A DNA stretch of 64,000 nt, taken from positions 32,225-96,224 of the forward strand of contig JAYMGJ010000603.1 in NCBI GenBank assembly GCA_037178675.1. Reading direction: 5' to 3'. Shown piece by piece: positions 44,548 through 56,208 of this stretch (the stretch's first letter is position 1; every line of letters starts with the position of its first letter). The position numbers and the translations under genes are program-made. The notes beneath the pieces were generated by a model. The model was not told the origin of the DNA. It did not search any database and worked only from the letters and a program-made list of their open reading frames with translations. This stretch comes from Scleroderma bovista (lineage: Eukaryota; Basidiomycota; Agaricomycetes; Boletales; Sclerodermataceae).

Positions 44548-44602
44548 TATATAAACCAGCAGCCAAAGGCTGCAAGGAAGTGTCTGCTTCCCCCTCAATA
44601 AA
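44548..44602 (+). promoter_or_regulatory. LTR-A TATA box and polyadenylation signal
   Basis: TATATAAA at 44548-44555, then a short hairpin (agccaaaggct) and AATAAA at 44597-44602. This spacing is what one expects for the U3/R boundary and the poly(A) signal of an LTR, and it supports reading family A as long LTRs. Confidence 0.6.
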
Positions 44603-45747
44603 GCGACCACATTCACTCTCCCTCACTGTCTATAAGCTCTATCTCTGTCTTTGGACTTGTAGGTCACTCAGTGCTGGCCTAAAGCTCCTATATTGCTGTT
44701 TATCAGATATATCTTGTATCTGATCATTTCTCTAGGCTGAAGCGCAGTCTAGCATCACTGTCCACTCTATCCCATCACTGTCCATCGCATTCTTGAAGCA
44801 GGAACTGTCCCCTTGCTTCCCTGTTGTCCCATCACTGCTATTACCCCCCTGTCATTAATCTATCATCACTCTTCAATCCCAGGACTCTTCCTAACCACTG
44901 TGGTAGGCTGAAGAGGAGTCAATACCATCCCCAGTCGCATCTATTCCCCATCAGAAGCCCTTCCCTTCCCTCCTGCATCCTGCCTGAAGGCGTGCAGCAC
45001 ATCCCCCTGAGGAGACTAAATACCAGAAATGCAAAGGAAGACCACCACTTGCATATTGCTGTCATTTGGTGTTGGTTGTTGGTTGTTCTGACCTCTTCCC
45101 TCACTTAGGCGCACACCGTACTCCAGCCTAGTAGTCCTTAGATCAAATCTCGACTAAGATACTCCCCACTCTGTACTACCCACTATGCTCTCCTAATTCA
45201 TCTGTTCACCTGAACTCCTGAACTCCGGCCAACTCCGGCCTCCATCCTATCTCGTCCCCTTGGTCCTATGTCCGATCCTAGCAAGTCTCCTACTCGCACA
45301 AGGGCAAAAGCCAACTCTGTCCTAGCCTCGATGCTAGACCTCCTAGGACTTATCCCACCTCTGGGATGTCCTTTGCTCTGGACAAACTGCACTCAACTCC
45401 GGACCACTTTCCCGCGGTCCGGACTTACTCCCTGTGCTTCTCTAGTGCCTGGACTTCATTTGTTTGACCTGGACTTGACTCTCTGCACTAACTAGCACCT
45501 ATTAGTGTCTGGACTTACCTCCTCATTAGTTCCCTGCACCCCTGGACCTCCTAGTAAGATTGTTGAGGAGAACCAGTCTTGACAGTATCCCCCCTTTAGG
45601 GGCTGAACCCATGAGGCCCCGGCGAGGCTGTTGTGTGGTTGCCTAGAACAATGTGGAGTCCAGAGTGTTTGTCTGAGTACAAATTTTGGATCTATAAAGA
45701 TCAGACTGGTTGTGCCTTTAACCCCAATTTCCTGTCATCTATTATCA

Positions 45748-46799
45748 TCATGTCTGCCATCACTAAGTCCAACAGCCCTGTCGCCCCTGCTGCCACCAAG
45801 TCCAGGGATTGGATGAAAGCCCTGACACTGGAGTTACAGTCTGGTAGTGACGACAAGTCCGACGTTCTTGATGCCAAAGCGAAGGAGCGCTGTCGTCGCA
45901 AGCAAGTGAAGAGGGAGGAGAAGCAATGCAGGGAAGAGGCAGAGAGATGAGCACATGAGGAGGCAGAGGCGAGAGCACAAGAGGAGGTGGAGAGAGTGAA
46001 GGTGGAAGCGGAGCGCGAGGCCAGAGAGGAGGTGGAGTGCCAAGCATGCAAGCAGGTGGCAGAGGTGCAACAGAGGGCTGCAGAGGCTGCAGCGAGGCAG
46101 AGAGTGATGGCACAGGAGGTGTCGAAGAAGAGGATGAGGGAGGAACCAGAGGCAGGTCCGGTTGGAGAAGTCCAGTGTGTGTTTTATCCCTTCTCTTGTA
46201 CTCACCACTGACTTCTATGCAGATGCATGTGTTGTGCGAAGCACCACATGGTGTGTGAGCATGACCCAGAGAAGCCCAAGCAGAGGGCATGTATGAAGTG
46301 TGCCAGGTTGAAGGAGAAGTGTGAGTGGCTGGAGGTGGGGGGATCCAGTCCAGTAGTGGACAAGGGAAAGGGCAAGGTGAAAGAGCAGGGAGTGACGATG
46401 TCACTGTGAGGTGGTGAAAAATGGAAGAAGAAGAAGATGGTGAAGGTCATCATCAATGACAACGAGATCATGGAGGTGGCAGGTCCGTCCAGGTCAAGGT
46501 CTGGTTTCAACACCGGACCTTTCCTGGAGCAGATAGACAGGTTGACAGCTGTGGTGGAGGCGATGATTAGACAAATGGCCTGGATTGTGGACTCCACGTG
46601 GTCTGTATCGCAGTCCAATGACCGTCTCAGCGCTGGCCTTGAGCCCTTTCTCGAGGAGTGCCATTTTTTCATGGCGCCCTGGGACAAGGATGAGGAGTTG
46701 GAGGACAGCAAGCCAGAGGTTGACCTGGAGGAGGTTGAACAGGAGGTCCAGGGGCTCCAAGAGGAGCAAGAGAGCCCTGGCAGCGCAGTGCCGGAGTAA
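45748..46799 (+). pseudogene. coiled-coil plus Cys-rich TE-associated protein, two TGA stops
   Basis: One frame runs from MSAITKSNSPVAPAAT through a Glu/Arg-rich coiled coil. A ~45-nt intron (about 46175-46220) is followed by a Cys cluster (CMCCAKHHMVCEHD ... ACMKCARLKEKCEW) and an acidic tail (EEVEQEVQGLQEEQE) ending at 46799. TGA codons at 45948-45950 and 46407-46409 interrupt it; both fit former CGA. Agaricomycete genomes carry many such coiled-coil/CxxC proteins in retrotransposon-rich DNA, and it could be the gag-like ORF of the LTR-C element. Function unknown. Confidence 0.55.
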
Positions 46800-47730
46800 G
46801 TGGTCCAGTCTGGACTTTGTAAATAGAAAGTGTAATTAGTTTAACTTTTGTTTATAAAAAAAGGTGGGCTGGATTTTATGAGTGATATTACAAGACAGAG
46901 TGGAACAGAGAGGAGAAACAGAGAGTGAAACGGATAAGAGAAACGGAAGTAGGAGTAATACAACATGGACGTGAGTGGTCCGGGTTTGTCCAGGTACCAG
47001 TGTCACACACCAAACAGGTTTGGTACAGTGAACATGGAAGATAACACCTATATCAAATGATCCTTATGCAAAGGATAGGCACAACAGACCCTCATCATAG
47101 CCATCTATTGCACAAGAAGACTATTCTGATGCAAGAGATGAATGCCAACACTGACAGTCATCCCTTGCACAAGAACCACCAAGAAGCAGAAGAAACTGAA
47201 GGAATAACACCATTATGGTATGAGAAAGGAATGCACACCTCTGCAGTCCAACTCCCATATCAGAATGATCAAAGAAGCTGAAGAATTGATGGAGAAACAA
47301 AGGAGAAAGAGAAGAAATGATTTTTAGTGCCCAAATGTCATTTTTAGGTGCCCAGTGCCAGCATTCCAATATTTTGAATAGCTCCACCATTTCTTAAGCT
47401 ATCAGGCATGTGACTATACTGTCAGAGAGCCTATAATGTGGTCTATGCATTTCGAGTTTCAGAACTGGGAGATGATACTTGTGTACCAGTAGATCATGCA
47501 ATACCGATAACCTAGGATAGTGTGTGTGTACAAGACAATGCAATGCTTATGGGTGTGTGGACTACTTTAGGACTTGGGCAAAAAACCGAAGGTTTTTCCG
47601 GCACGAAACTGGACCCGAACCTGTCGGGGAGAGCGAGCTGTGATCCCATATAAAGTAGGAGTAGGCAACGCTTCACAGTGAGCTTGAAAACCCCAATAGT
47701 AGGAGCATGTACTCACTTTGGACTGATGGC

Positions 47731-48810
47731 TTATCTTACAGGGGGAAGAATGTACTGCCGCAAGTTATCCAGGATGTCTGGTTGACTTTGTAGGTATGGC
47801 ACTAAAATGAGTGCGTGATGCCTTAGGTATAGGGTGAATGATTCGCTAGACCATCGCCCCATTGTTTTTACAATGTCAAAAGGGACCCCTTTGAGTAAGT
47901 AGAAAAGTGTTCCTCCTATGTGAAGACTGTGGCCCTTTAAATCTGGCATGTTTGGATGAGCTTTGGTGATAGAATTGATGCGCTTGATTACCTCTTTTTT
48001 AGAGAGCGGGCGCAATCTGCTCGTGGGATGTCTCCACGCAAATAAGTGCGCTCCGCCATTGTCAGCGTTGATGCGCATGTGGTTGTCTAACACTGTTTTT
48101 GGGTCTGATGGCGATGGTAGAGCGTGTGGAGCACAGTGGACATCTTCTCCCATGGTTGACGTTTTGGTCATTGGCAAGGCGAATTTGATGACCAGGAGAC
48201 CTTGATGATTCTGCGTGAAGGAGAGACCGGCTCTCGTGATGTGTTTCACTGGGTCAAACTTTGATATGGCTGGAACTGTAAACTCCCCCAGGCGTGCTAT
48301 GCAAAAGAAGGTGCAGACTATGCAGGCGAAGACTGCTGCATCGCGTGGGTTGTTGTGGTCCATGAGGGAATGGAAAATCTCAAGTATTTCTAGCGAGAAC
48401 GGAGCTCGTTTGGAGCATTTGGAAGATGAAGGCACCAGTCTGGTTGCTCCTTCCAGCAGTGCTTTGTACTCTGTCTCGTTTACTTGCCATTCCATCCCAT
48501 GAAGTAGATGCCATGCTCGTACCGCCGCAGCATAGTTGGATATTGCAGACCCTGAGTATGCACCTGCACAGCTCGACATGAAAGCTGCGAAAATGTGGGA
48601 TGTTACCAGTGCCCGGTGATGTTCTGGTACACCGTGGATGTCACAATATACATGAAAGATTAGGAGCCCAGTACCATATAGTTCTTTAGTTGACTCCAAC
48701 CATGAGGCTCCAATGACCCGCTCTATGCATTCAATCTCCATATCTGATAAGTTTTGGTTGAGGTCGGATGGTAATGAGTGTGGGGATGTCGCAGATGGGT
48801 GCCAGCTCAT
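47731..48810 (-). pseudogene. tyrosine recombinase of DIRS-like element, catalytic Arg lost
   Basis: 359 uninterrupted codons. An N-terminal SAM-like core-binding region (ASWLESTKELYGTGLL) leads to the catalytic domain with FCIARLGEF (first Arg), GHSLHIGGTLFYLLKG, MGRWSSESF and the tyrosine in LYLRHH. In this family the box is normally HSLRIGG; here the codon at 47922-47920 is CAC (His), a CpG-type change that should abolish strand transfer. Confidence 0.8.
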
Positions 48811-48934
48811 TAATCATTGACGTGCGAGGCAGTGCAGTCATAGGGGGGATGTGGCTGGGGTGAGGTCTGGTTTGTATGGGCGGGGCTTTGCCTGCAAAAG
48901 GCAAGTGTTGGGTAAAGGCTGGTCGAACCATTGC

Positions 48935-51369
48935 CTAGGCACTTCGATCCCTGGTGAGTGATTCCCTGATGGCCAGGTCATCTCGGCGTTGGTCAGAGAG
49001 CAGACGTTCGTCGACTTCTTGTTTGCGCTTAACGCGGTCAATGAGTTTAGCGGTGGGATTGGTGTATCTACCTTCCTGGAGGGCTCTGAGCTTGGTAGAC
49101 GTGAGGGGTGATGTGCAATCGACAAGGAATCGCTGAAGGTGCTGAGGGATGGCAACAGGAGGGAGGAGTAGCTCTGCAGGGGGGTATATACCTCTGGATG
49201 GGCCGTCGGCTGGGTTGTGTCCACTGGGGACAAACACTGCATGGACAGAGATGACGTTGGAGGAGCAGTCGGCCAGGAAAGCGTGAATGCATCTGAAAAC
49301 TTCATTGATGAGTTTGTTCCAATGCCTGCCCACTCTCCAGCTCTCGATGACGCTGGTGTTGTCTCCATAGATAGTGATATGTTGAGGGCTGTTAATGCCG
49401 CTAGCAAGGGTGAGCAAAAGGAACTCGAATCCGATTGCTTCTGCCCATGCGATGTCTCTTTTCCCATTGAGTGTTTGCCAGCCTGGATGAGGCACCAGGC
49501 TCTCCATCATTTGCCGATGACGATGCCAATACTGATGCTAGAGCTAGCATCGGAGAAGGCTTGGTGATCTGCGCGAGGGGGAGGGGGGAAGATGCTGTGG
49601 ATGGCCATTCCATTTTTTATTGCACGGTGCCACCACGTGAGATCGTCGGATATGGCTTTGTCTGGCTGGTGCGGCATGAAAGGTTTTTTCAAACACACTG
49701 CTAACATGCGTTCTAGGCCTGTAAGATAAGCCCTGCCAGCCAGGATGAGCAACGCTGTATGCAGTAGTTTGCCATATAGTTTTTGTACTTCATCCAGGCG
49801 GTGTGTCTGGCAGGACTGCCACTCTTCAATTGCCCTGAGATATTTGTCTGCCTTCTCTTGACTGAGCTTAACCGTTTGTTCCTTCAGGTCCCAGACGAAA
49901 CTGATGTATGTTGTGGTCGGGCTGAATGGTTGGTCTTTTGATGTCTCCCATGGTATGCCCAGGATTTCTGATAATCTGTCAATGTCTGCCAAGCTGTATG
50001 AAAAGGTTGCGTCATGTTTGCAACAGGGTGAAATGTGTGACAAATCTTGTATGGGTGCTGAGCAGTCTTCGTTGAATTCCTCTGTGTTGCCGTCTGCAGT
50101 TGCGTGGCCTTCAAACCATATGCAGCCGCCATTCCATTGTGGGCCGCCTGTCAATATTTGTTGGTGCCATCTGCTGCGTGCTTTGTTGTAGTCCATGATG
50201 TGCTCTCATTTTACTCGAAAAAATATGTGATCATCAACCCATTTATCGAGTGGGCCAATGCCATGATGTCTGAAGATTTCGGCAGCTGCATCTGCCACAT
50301 GGCCATAGACGCCTGCTGATGGTGATGCCCCAAAAGCTAGGCACGTGTCAATGCATCCTTCCAAATGTGACGTGCGTACCACTGCTGCCGGCCATTGGGA
50401 ATGATGTAAAGGGACTGTGTGGTAGGCTTCGGCAACATCACATGTTGCTGCTTCCGAGCCTGAGGGGAGTCTTGCTGCCAGCAGGTAGACCATGGAGAAC
50501 TTGCCCCATGTTGTCGGAAAATTATCAGCATCTATCCCTGAATTGATGGATGGAGAAGGGTTAGCAGAGTTCGGTGTTGAAGGGAAAGAGAAGTTCTGAA
50601 CTAATCTGAATTTGCCAGGATGACCTGGCTTGGGGATTAAAGAGAGTGGGGACAACTGGAAAGGTCCTAAAGTATCATAAATGAGCGAAAGGGGAAATGG
50701 TCCAATGTATCTGCCTTTAATGATTTCTTTCTGTATGGTATCTCCGAACTTGGAGCTGTAAGTGTTAATCGATGATGCATTCATGGGGATTTGTACATGC
50801 GTGATATTAGGAAAATCTATTCTAAAACCTAACTTAAGTCCGTCTGGTATGGTACTGAAGCGGTTTATGATACCAGCATTGTGTAGCTCCGCGGTCCATG
50901 CGTCCAAATTATATGGGGTTAGTGCCTTGGCTTTTCTGTGCTTGAGGGCAGCTCTGAACACCGTGTGATGCTGCCCCACATCCTGAGTAGAGGTGAGCGT
51001 GCGAGTGTTTGTCTGAGCACCCGTCTTTGTGTTGCCATCGGGAGCAGAGCCGTTGACCCGAGGCCTTGCCAATGAGGGTTCTATTGACATGTTTGGCAAA
51101 CGTGTCATGTTTGTGGTCCCATGTCTTGTTGGCATTGCATTTGATGACTGGGACACTGTGCATTTCGCGGCTGAGACAGACCGCGCATGCTGGCAGGGTT
51201 CGTTCTCACTGCTGGTCTTGTCTCGTGGATGAAAGGATTTGGGTCGTTTGTGCGATGACTCCGAGTGGTCTGTATTTGGCGAAGCCGGGCGTTTAGAAGA
51301 GCTAGGTTGGCGCTGTTGCTGTTGAGGGACCTTTTGAGATGAATAGGTTGGACGCTGTTGGGCCGTCAC
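48935..51369 (-). pseudogene. reverse transcriptase / RNase H of DIRS-like element
   Basis: 51369-50206 has a low-complexity Gln/Ser/Pro head and then RT motifs: LSPLSLIPKPGHPGKFRLVQ, ATCDVAEAYHTVPL and the polymerase box WVDDHIFF. 50196-49507 continues with a thumb/connection region (YISFVWDLKEQTVKLS). The RNase H domain spans the frames around 49510 (SDASSSISIGIVIG; WAEAIGFEFLLLTLA; IYGDNTSVI; GHNPADGPSRG). At least two frame changes separate the blocks. It would copy element RNA into DNA. Confidence 0.8.
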
Positions 51370-51619
51370 TGCCGCTAGTAGCCTCTCATTTGCCTATGAA
51401 GATGATTCCATCAAGTGATTAGTGGGGTATAGAGAAAAGGGATGGGATGGTGAGGCGTGGTAGCCGTGCATGGTGTCATGTTATGGACCTGGGTACCGCA
51501 TGCAAGGTTTGCTGTGTAGCGGGCCCAGTCCGAGGGTATTGGGGCGTGTAGCCAAGATGAATGATGTGGTGTGGTGGATGTTGTATGGCGGATGAGTTTG
51601 CGAGTGGACTCTGGGGTTG

Positions 51620-52674
51620 CGGGTGCGTGATAAATCTTAGTACCCACCTCATTGGCTTGTTTGATCACCCAATTGTGCACTTTGTGCATGATCTCCCTTT
51701 GGATCTTGCTCAGCAATTCTTCATTTATATTTGAGATTGAACGAGTGTTGCGTTCCCAGCGTGTCGTGCCATCGTCTCCACGCTGTGGCCTGGTACACTA
51801 TCAGAGCCTTCTTGGACGTTTCCTCAGAGTCATGCCTCCATTTGTGCGCTCCGAGCGCCATCCAAAACCCTAAATGTGATTCTAGCCACTTTTGATCCCA
51901 TCTGTTCTCTTTCATGGCCTGCAGCATGTGGTGTGTTGCCTCATCGATTTGGGTCCATGTGAGATCTTTGTCCTCTATCACTGATTGTTTGGCTCTGGCT
52001 GCCGCTACTGGAATGAACGAATGCATCCCATGGTCATCTGGTGTGATAGCTAGCGCCTCGTCGTCCATTGAGGGTGAGCAAGACTGCACATCTGCAAGAC
52101 CCTTATTCATGAAAAAATATAGCTTGCAATATTCTCCTTTGCGGAGTTTGCGTAGGGCGAGAGGGGATGGCAGGACGGGCGTCGACGTGGAGATTTGTGT
52201 GTCCGCGAACGGAAGGAACTTGTTGCAATTCTTTTTCCTCTCTTCCTGTAGAGCCATTTCTTGTTCTTCTACTTGGCATCTCAGCTGTTCATCGTCTTCA
52301 TGTTGTTGTTGCTCTCTGGTGCATTGCTCTGCTTGCACGTTTGCTTCCTGTTGAGCGTTCCATTCTTGTCTGTCTAAGATGTTTTGAGCTTGCCATATTG
52401 CTAGTAGTCATTGTGCTGCTTCCTCGTGCGAGATGTGGAAATCGTCCACCAGAGGTTGCCAGGCTGGGAGAAAGCAATCTAGTTCATAATTCGGCAATGG
52501 CACTTCATGCGGGTTCTGAGCAATGTTGGGCATGTCGTCCAGAGTACTGAGAAAAGAATGTGAAAAACACAAGGAAAGTGGTTGTGAGAGTACTACTAGC
52601 GGTACTACAGACTGCTTGCTGGTGAAGGGAGCGGAAGGCAAGGCGAGATAACTCCGCTTCCACTTCTCACGCAT
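51620..52674 (-). pseudogene. gag-like ORF of DIRS-like element
   Basis: The frame MPNIAQNPHEVPLPNYELD ... EEAAQ is stopped by TGA at 52410-52408 (family expects Arg) and continues LLAIWQAQNILDRQEW into a Gln/Glu coiled coil. It then reaches the block KLRKGEYCKLYFFMNKGL ... WLESHLGFWMALGAHKWRH (52338-51721), typical of ORF1 in basidiomycete DIRS elements. Probable particle or nucleic-acid-binding role. Confidence 0.7.
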
Positions 52675-52689
52675 AGACTCAATCCTACG

Positions 52690-53205
52690 TTGCTCTCGTA
52701 CCTCGTCTTACGTAGGCCGCCATCTATCTGCCTGTTAAGTTCCAACACAAATCTGTTCGTTTCCCATGAAGATATTCCCCCCACAATCCAGACGGTTGTC
52801 TCATCACTCACTATGGAGTCCGTATTTTCTCTGGATCATTTCTCTGCTATTGCTGCAGATCTCCACTATGTCCTTCTCTTAGGACAGCCTCTCCCAGAGT
52901 TCCCATGCACTGTCTGGCACGTATCTTCCCAGCCTGCTCCCTCAGTCCCCCTTGTTCTCAGCCAGCGTGTTCTCCTCATCAGTCCTGCATCAAGGATGTA
53001 CTTTGGTCATCTTAGGTCTATTGTCAAGCTTGAAAAGCCTTCTCTGGTTGTCTCTGTGTCCACTGAGCCCTCAGCCTATGGTCCCTTCCTCCCAGATACT
53101 TGCCATGTCCATCTTCCTCTGTCATTCATCTCACTTCCCTGGATGTGTCAAATTCAGTACTCTGTCTGCTTCCCCACTTTCAGATGGCATCCCTCAGCAC
53201 CATGA
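52690..53205 (+). CDS. open frame inside LTR-A (copy A6)
   Basis: 171 codons with core SSLTMESVFSLDHFSAIAAD. The first ~10 codons belong to the DIRS end, so the natural start lies within LTR-A, for example the ATG at 52813. No known domain. Confidence 0.35.
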   Translation: MLSYLVLRRPPSICLLSSNTNLFVSHEDIPPTIQTVVSSLTMESVFSLDHFSAIAADLHYVLLLGQPLPEFPCTVWHVSSQPAPSVPLVLSQRVLLISPASRMYFGHLRSIVKLEKPSLVVSVSTEPSAYGPFLPDTCHVHLPLSFISLPWMCQIQYSVCFPTFRWHPSAP

Positions 53206-54353
53206 CAGTTATACCCCCACTTTATAGTGCTGTTAGGAAGAAGAACCCTCTCTCATTCTTTCCCAGAAGAGAGCTTGTCAAGGGAGCCCATGGTTGCACT
53301 TCAGCAGCACTAGAACATATGCACTATACCGTAGTGTATGCTGACCCCCCCAGAGACCTCTGGACCCCTGGTACCCTTCTTGTGGCTGTTCTGTCTCGGA
53401 TCAATTCCCCTATTTATCCCAGGTCTTCCCCATTGTTCTCCCATCAAATTCCTGATGGTACACAGCCTCCCATCAAACTTCTTGGGCAGTGCATCAATGA
53501 CCCCTTCTGCTGTGCAAGTGACTCATCCCTTGCTTACTGATGCTCTCTTGTCATCAGTATTACTCTATCCCTTTCGCATTTGTGGTATATTACTCAGCTG
53601 ATGACTCACTCCCTTACCAGTCAGTCTTGTCATGCAGCTTACTCATTCCTTTATTCAACAGCTTATTCATGGTCGCTATGCTTACTCATTCCTGCTTATT
53701 CCTTGCTTACTGATTGCTTACAAACCCCTTACAAAGCTCTTACCAATCCCTTACCAATCCTTGACAAATTCTGCTTATTCCCTTCTCTTTTTGTACTTCA
53801 ATGCTGTGTCCCCCCATGTATTTAAACCCCTGGGCTCAGCCCAGTGAAAAGAGACCCCAATAGTACGAAATTATCCCTCTCTCAGACTCTCTCAGTCAGT
53901 ATCCCCTCAGCTCTTTGAGTCTTGTAGGCTTCAGTGAAGGTCTAAAGACTCTGATATTCAAGTTTTATTCAATCTATCCAAGTCCAAGTCTTTCCCTAGG
54001 CTCAAGCGGAGTCTAGTCAGTCTATCCTTCATCTCCCATTGCTTCTGAACATCAGGAGCCCCCTTGCCCCTTTGCTGCACCAATCTCTATGTGTAGTATT
54101 GCTACTTCAGTCTCAGTCAACTCAATCCCCGCTTTGACACTTCCTAGGCTTTAGGAAGAGTCCAGACCCCTATCCCCTTCATCATCTACTGCTCCTGTAC
54201 CCCAGGAGTATCCTGCATCACTGTCTGCATCACCCTGTTGGTGTAGATCCCCTTTCCCCCCTCCTCAGCATATCCTCTCTGGATGCCATGGAGGCAAACC
54301 ACCACTCGCACTTTTTCATAGTCCTTTGTTGGTGTTGTGTTTGGGTTGTTGTT

Positions 54354-56208
54354 TCAACCTAAACCCTCACTTTGACTCACAGCGAGGCTGGGGTCAGATT
54401 GGCCAGAGAGGCCAGAGACAGGGTTACTGCACTGAACTGGAGAGGGAGTCAATGGGGGCGCTAGCAAACTTTCTGCAGGAGTCCAGAATGTTAAACTGCT
54501 CAGTACCCCATCAATCAACAGATTGTAGCGGGTGAGCCAGTTATGTCCAAGGACGATTGAGCATTCAGAATCTAACAGAGTGAGGTAGAAGGTCATGGGG
54601 GTGACATCACCAGATGCAGGGAATTTCACTGATATATTGACAGCTTGAGTGATTACAAAGTTTGATGTACCATCAAAGAGCCAGACAGTAATTGGAGGAA
54701 CAGAGTAACTGGAGAGAGTGTGTCCAAGAGCATATTTGGTATCTACAAAACAGTGCGTGGAACTGGAGTCCACAAGCACACGGAGTTCTGGTAAATCGTA
54801 AGATAAAAGGAGAACATGAGGCATAAGAGAATTAGGATTGTAAAGAGCGGACACGTTGAGGTGAGCCTCCTTGGGTGCACTTCCAGAGTCAATGCAGCTC
54901 ACTGGTTGTGTGGAGGGCCAGGAGCTGCTTACTCTTTTTTTGACTCGCAGTTGGCACCCGAGTTGGAGTCTGTCTTACTGGACTCAGCAGTGATGGCCAC
55001 AGTGTGAGCTTTGGCCTTTTTGGTCTTCTTTGGACAATTGTCCATGAAGTGACCAGTACCCCTGCAGAACATGCAGAGGTTGTTGTCCAGACACCGTTTG
55101 CACTCATCTGTGGTTAGCTTCCCATCTTTACCAAGCTTGTTGGATAAGTCCAGTCTGGAACCAGAGGAGGACTGGTTGCTGGTCGCCTTTGACAAGCCAG
55201 AGTTGGCAGAGCTGGGAGAACTTCCAGTCTTGGATTTCTCCTGGCTGGAGTTAGATGAGTTGCCTCCAGAATTGGAGGGCTTGGTCGTGGACAAGGTGGA
55301 CTGGGTCTTCATCATATGAGAGATCTTGTCTTTGTGCTCCCAATAGCATGCGTCAATCTCTTGACAAAGGGTCCTAAGCCCATGCAGAGTCAGGGGTTTC
55401 CTGACTCAAGCTATCTCGTCCTTAAGGTGGTCTGGGAGACTGAAGTAGAACAGGTGGCAGAGCATGCCATCTCTGTAGTCCTGGACCTGGGAGGCAAGTT
55501 GGTTGAAGTCTACTATGTACCACATAATGTGGTGAGCATCCTTCATCTGCAGATGCTCGAGTTGATGCTCAGCATCAGCAATGGGGTCATGAGGCCTGAA
55601 GGTGCTTTGCAGCTCAGCCACAAAGTGGATCCAGCTGTCCATCCAGCATGGGTGGTCAGCCAGATTACTGGAGTTAAGCAGGTCCAGTTTGAACCATTCT
55701 AGGGTCATTCCTTTTAGATATGATTGGGCGAAAGTTACCTTTGCCCTATCAAGGCAGATGCCTTGGCACAATCCTGGAAACATAGTTCACACTGGACCAG
55801 GAAGGTCCTGAGCTTTTTGGGACCTGTGCCATTGAAGGTGTCCAGTTCACAGACTTTGGCACAGGAGGATGAGGAGTCGTTGGTCTGGCGGGAGGAACGA
55901 GAGAGGCAGTTGACAGTGAGAGTGAGATTGTGGAAAACGGCTAGACTAGGGTCTAGCTCCTCCATGGTGTTGACGAACTCATTGTTGTCATTGTCATTGT
56001 CATTGTTATTGCCATCTCTAGGGTCATCCGGATCATCTCCAGGACCATCTTCTGGGCCAAACCATTGGAATTGACTGGATTTGTGATGCTCCGGAGTGGA
56101 GTTGTGACAGTAGGGAAACCTGTCACCAGGAGCAGATCCATGGTGACCTAAGTCTACAGAACCACAAAAGTTCTGAGATGCAGCATCACAACGCAGAGTC
56201 ACAGACAC
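54354..56208 (-). pseudogene. Ty3/gypsy gag-protease, pol replaced by LTR-A
   Basis: On the minus strand: a gag N-terminus (56208-55735, ELDTFNGTGPKKLRTFL), capsid-like domain (55783-55406, LKGMTLEWFKLDLL ... DHLKDEIA), then TGA at 55408-55406 and VRKPLTLHGLRTLCQEID. A CCHC knuckle (CMFCRGTGHFMDNC, ~55050) follows, then an aspartic protease region (54830-54380: VDSSSTHCFVD, IVLGHNWLTRYN). The protease active site normally reads D-S/T-G; here it is DSS. Everything after the protease (RT, RNase H, integrase) is absent; LTR-A copy A6 follows at 54381. Confidence 0.8.

Larger units (their letters stand above)
42773..45115 (+). repeat. LTR family A, copy A5, nested in LTR-C
   Basis: 2,343 bp starting TGTCACGCACC and ending GGCGCACA. 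The pre-insertion site can be read from the other LTR-C copy; the insertion duplicated ccgt (42769-42772 and 45116-45119). Same subfamily as A3. Confidence 0.9.
42041..45584 (+). repeat. LTR family C, second copy, split by LTR-A
   Basis: Blocks 42041-42772 and 45116-45584. It starts TGTCATATCC and ends CTTGACA, with gtatc on both sides (42036-42040 and 45585-45589). Its own TATA-like element (tatataaac) is just before the LTR-A insertion point at 42772. It matches the copy at 408-2348, less LTR-D. Because gtatc could also be part of a primer-binding site, it may be the 5' LTR of the element holding the ORF at 45.7-46.8 kb. Confidence 0.85.
47447..52722 (-). mobile_element. DIRS-like retrotransposon (gag, RT/RNase H, tyrosine recombinase)
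   Basis: A 5.3-kb element on the minus strand. It has a gag-like ORF (52674-51620), RT (51369-50206 and onward), RNase H (to ~48935) and tyrosine recombinase (48810-47731). This set without an rve integrase defines the DIRS order. It sits inside LTR-A with tctat at both junctions (47442-47446 and 52723-52727). A small hairpin (aaaaaccgaaggttttt) lies in its 3' non-coding end near 47585. Confidence 0.85.
46998..54381 (+). repeat. LTR family A, copy A6, split by DIRS-like element
   Basis: Blocks 46998-47446 and 52723-54381 join to give one LTR-A of the A4 subfamily, ending GACTCACA. The frame at 52690-53205 is the LTR-embedded ORF. The right end abuts the gypsy protease frame at 54382. Confidence 0.85.

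Noticed and set aside
45763..46404. 213-residue minus-strand frame
   Set aside because: Pro/Ser/Leu-rich antisense shadow of the Glu/Arg-rich coiled coil on the plus strand.
47002..47446. Independent short element left of the DIRS-like element
   Set aside because: It joins without loss to 52723-54381 to form one LTR-A, so it is the left half of copy A6.
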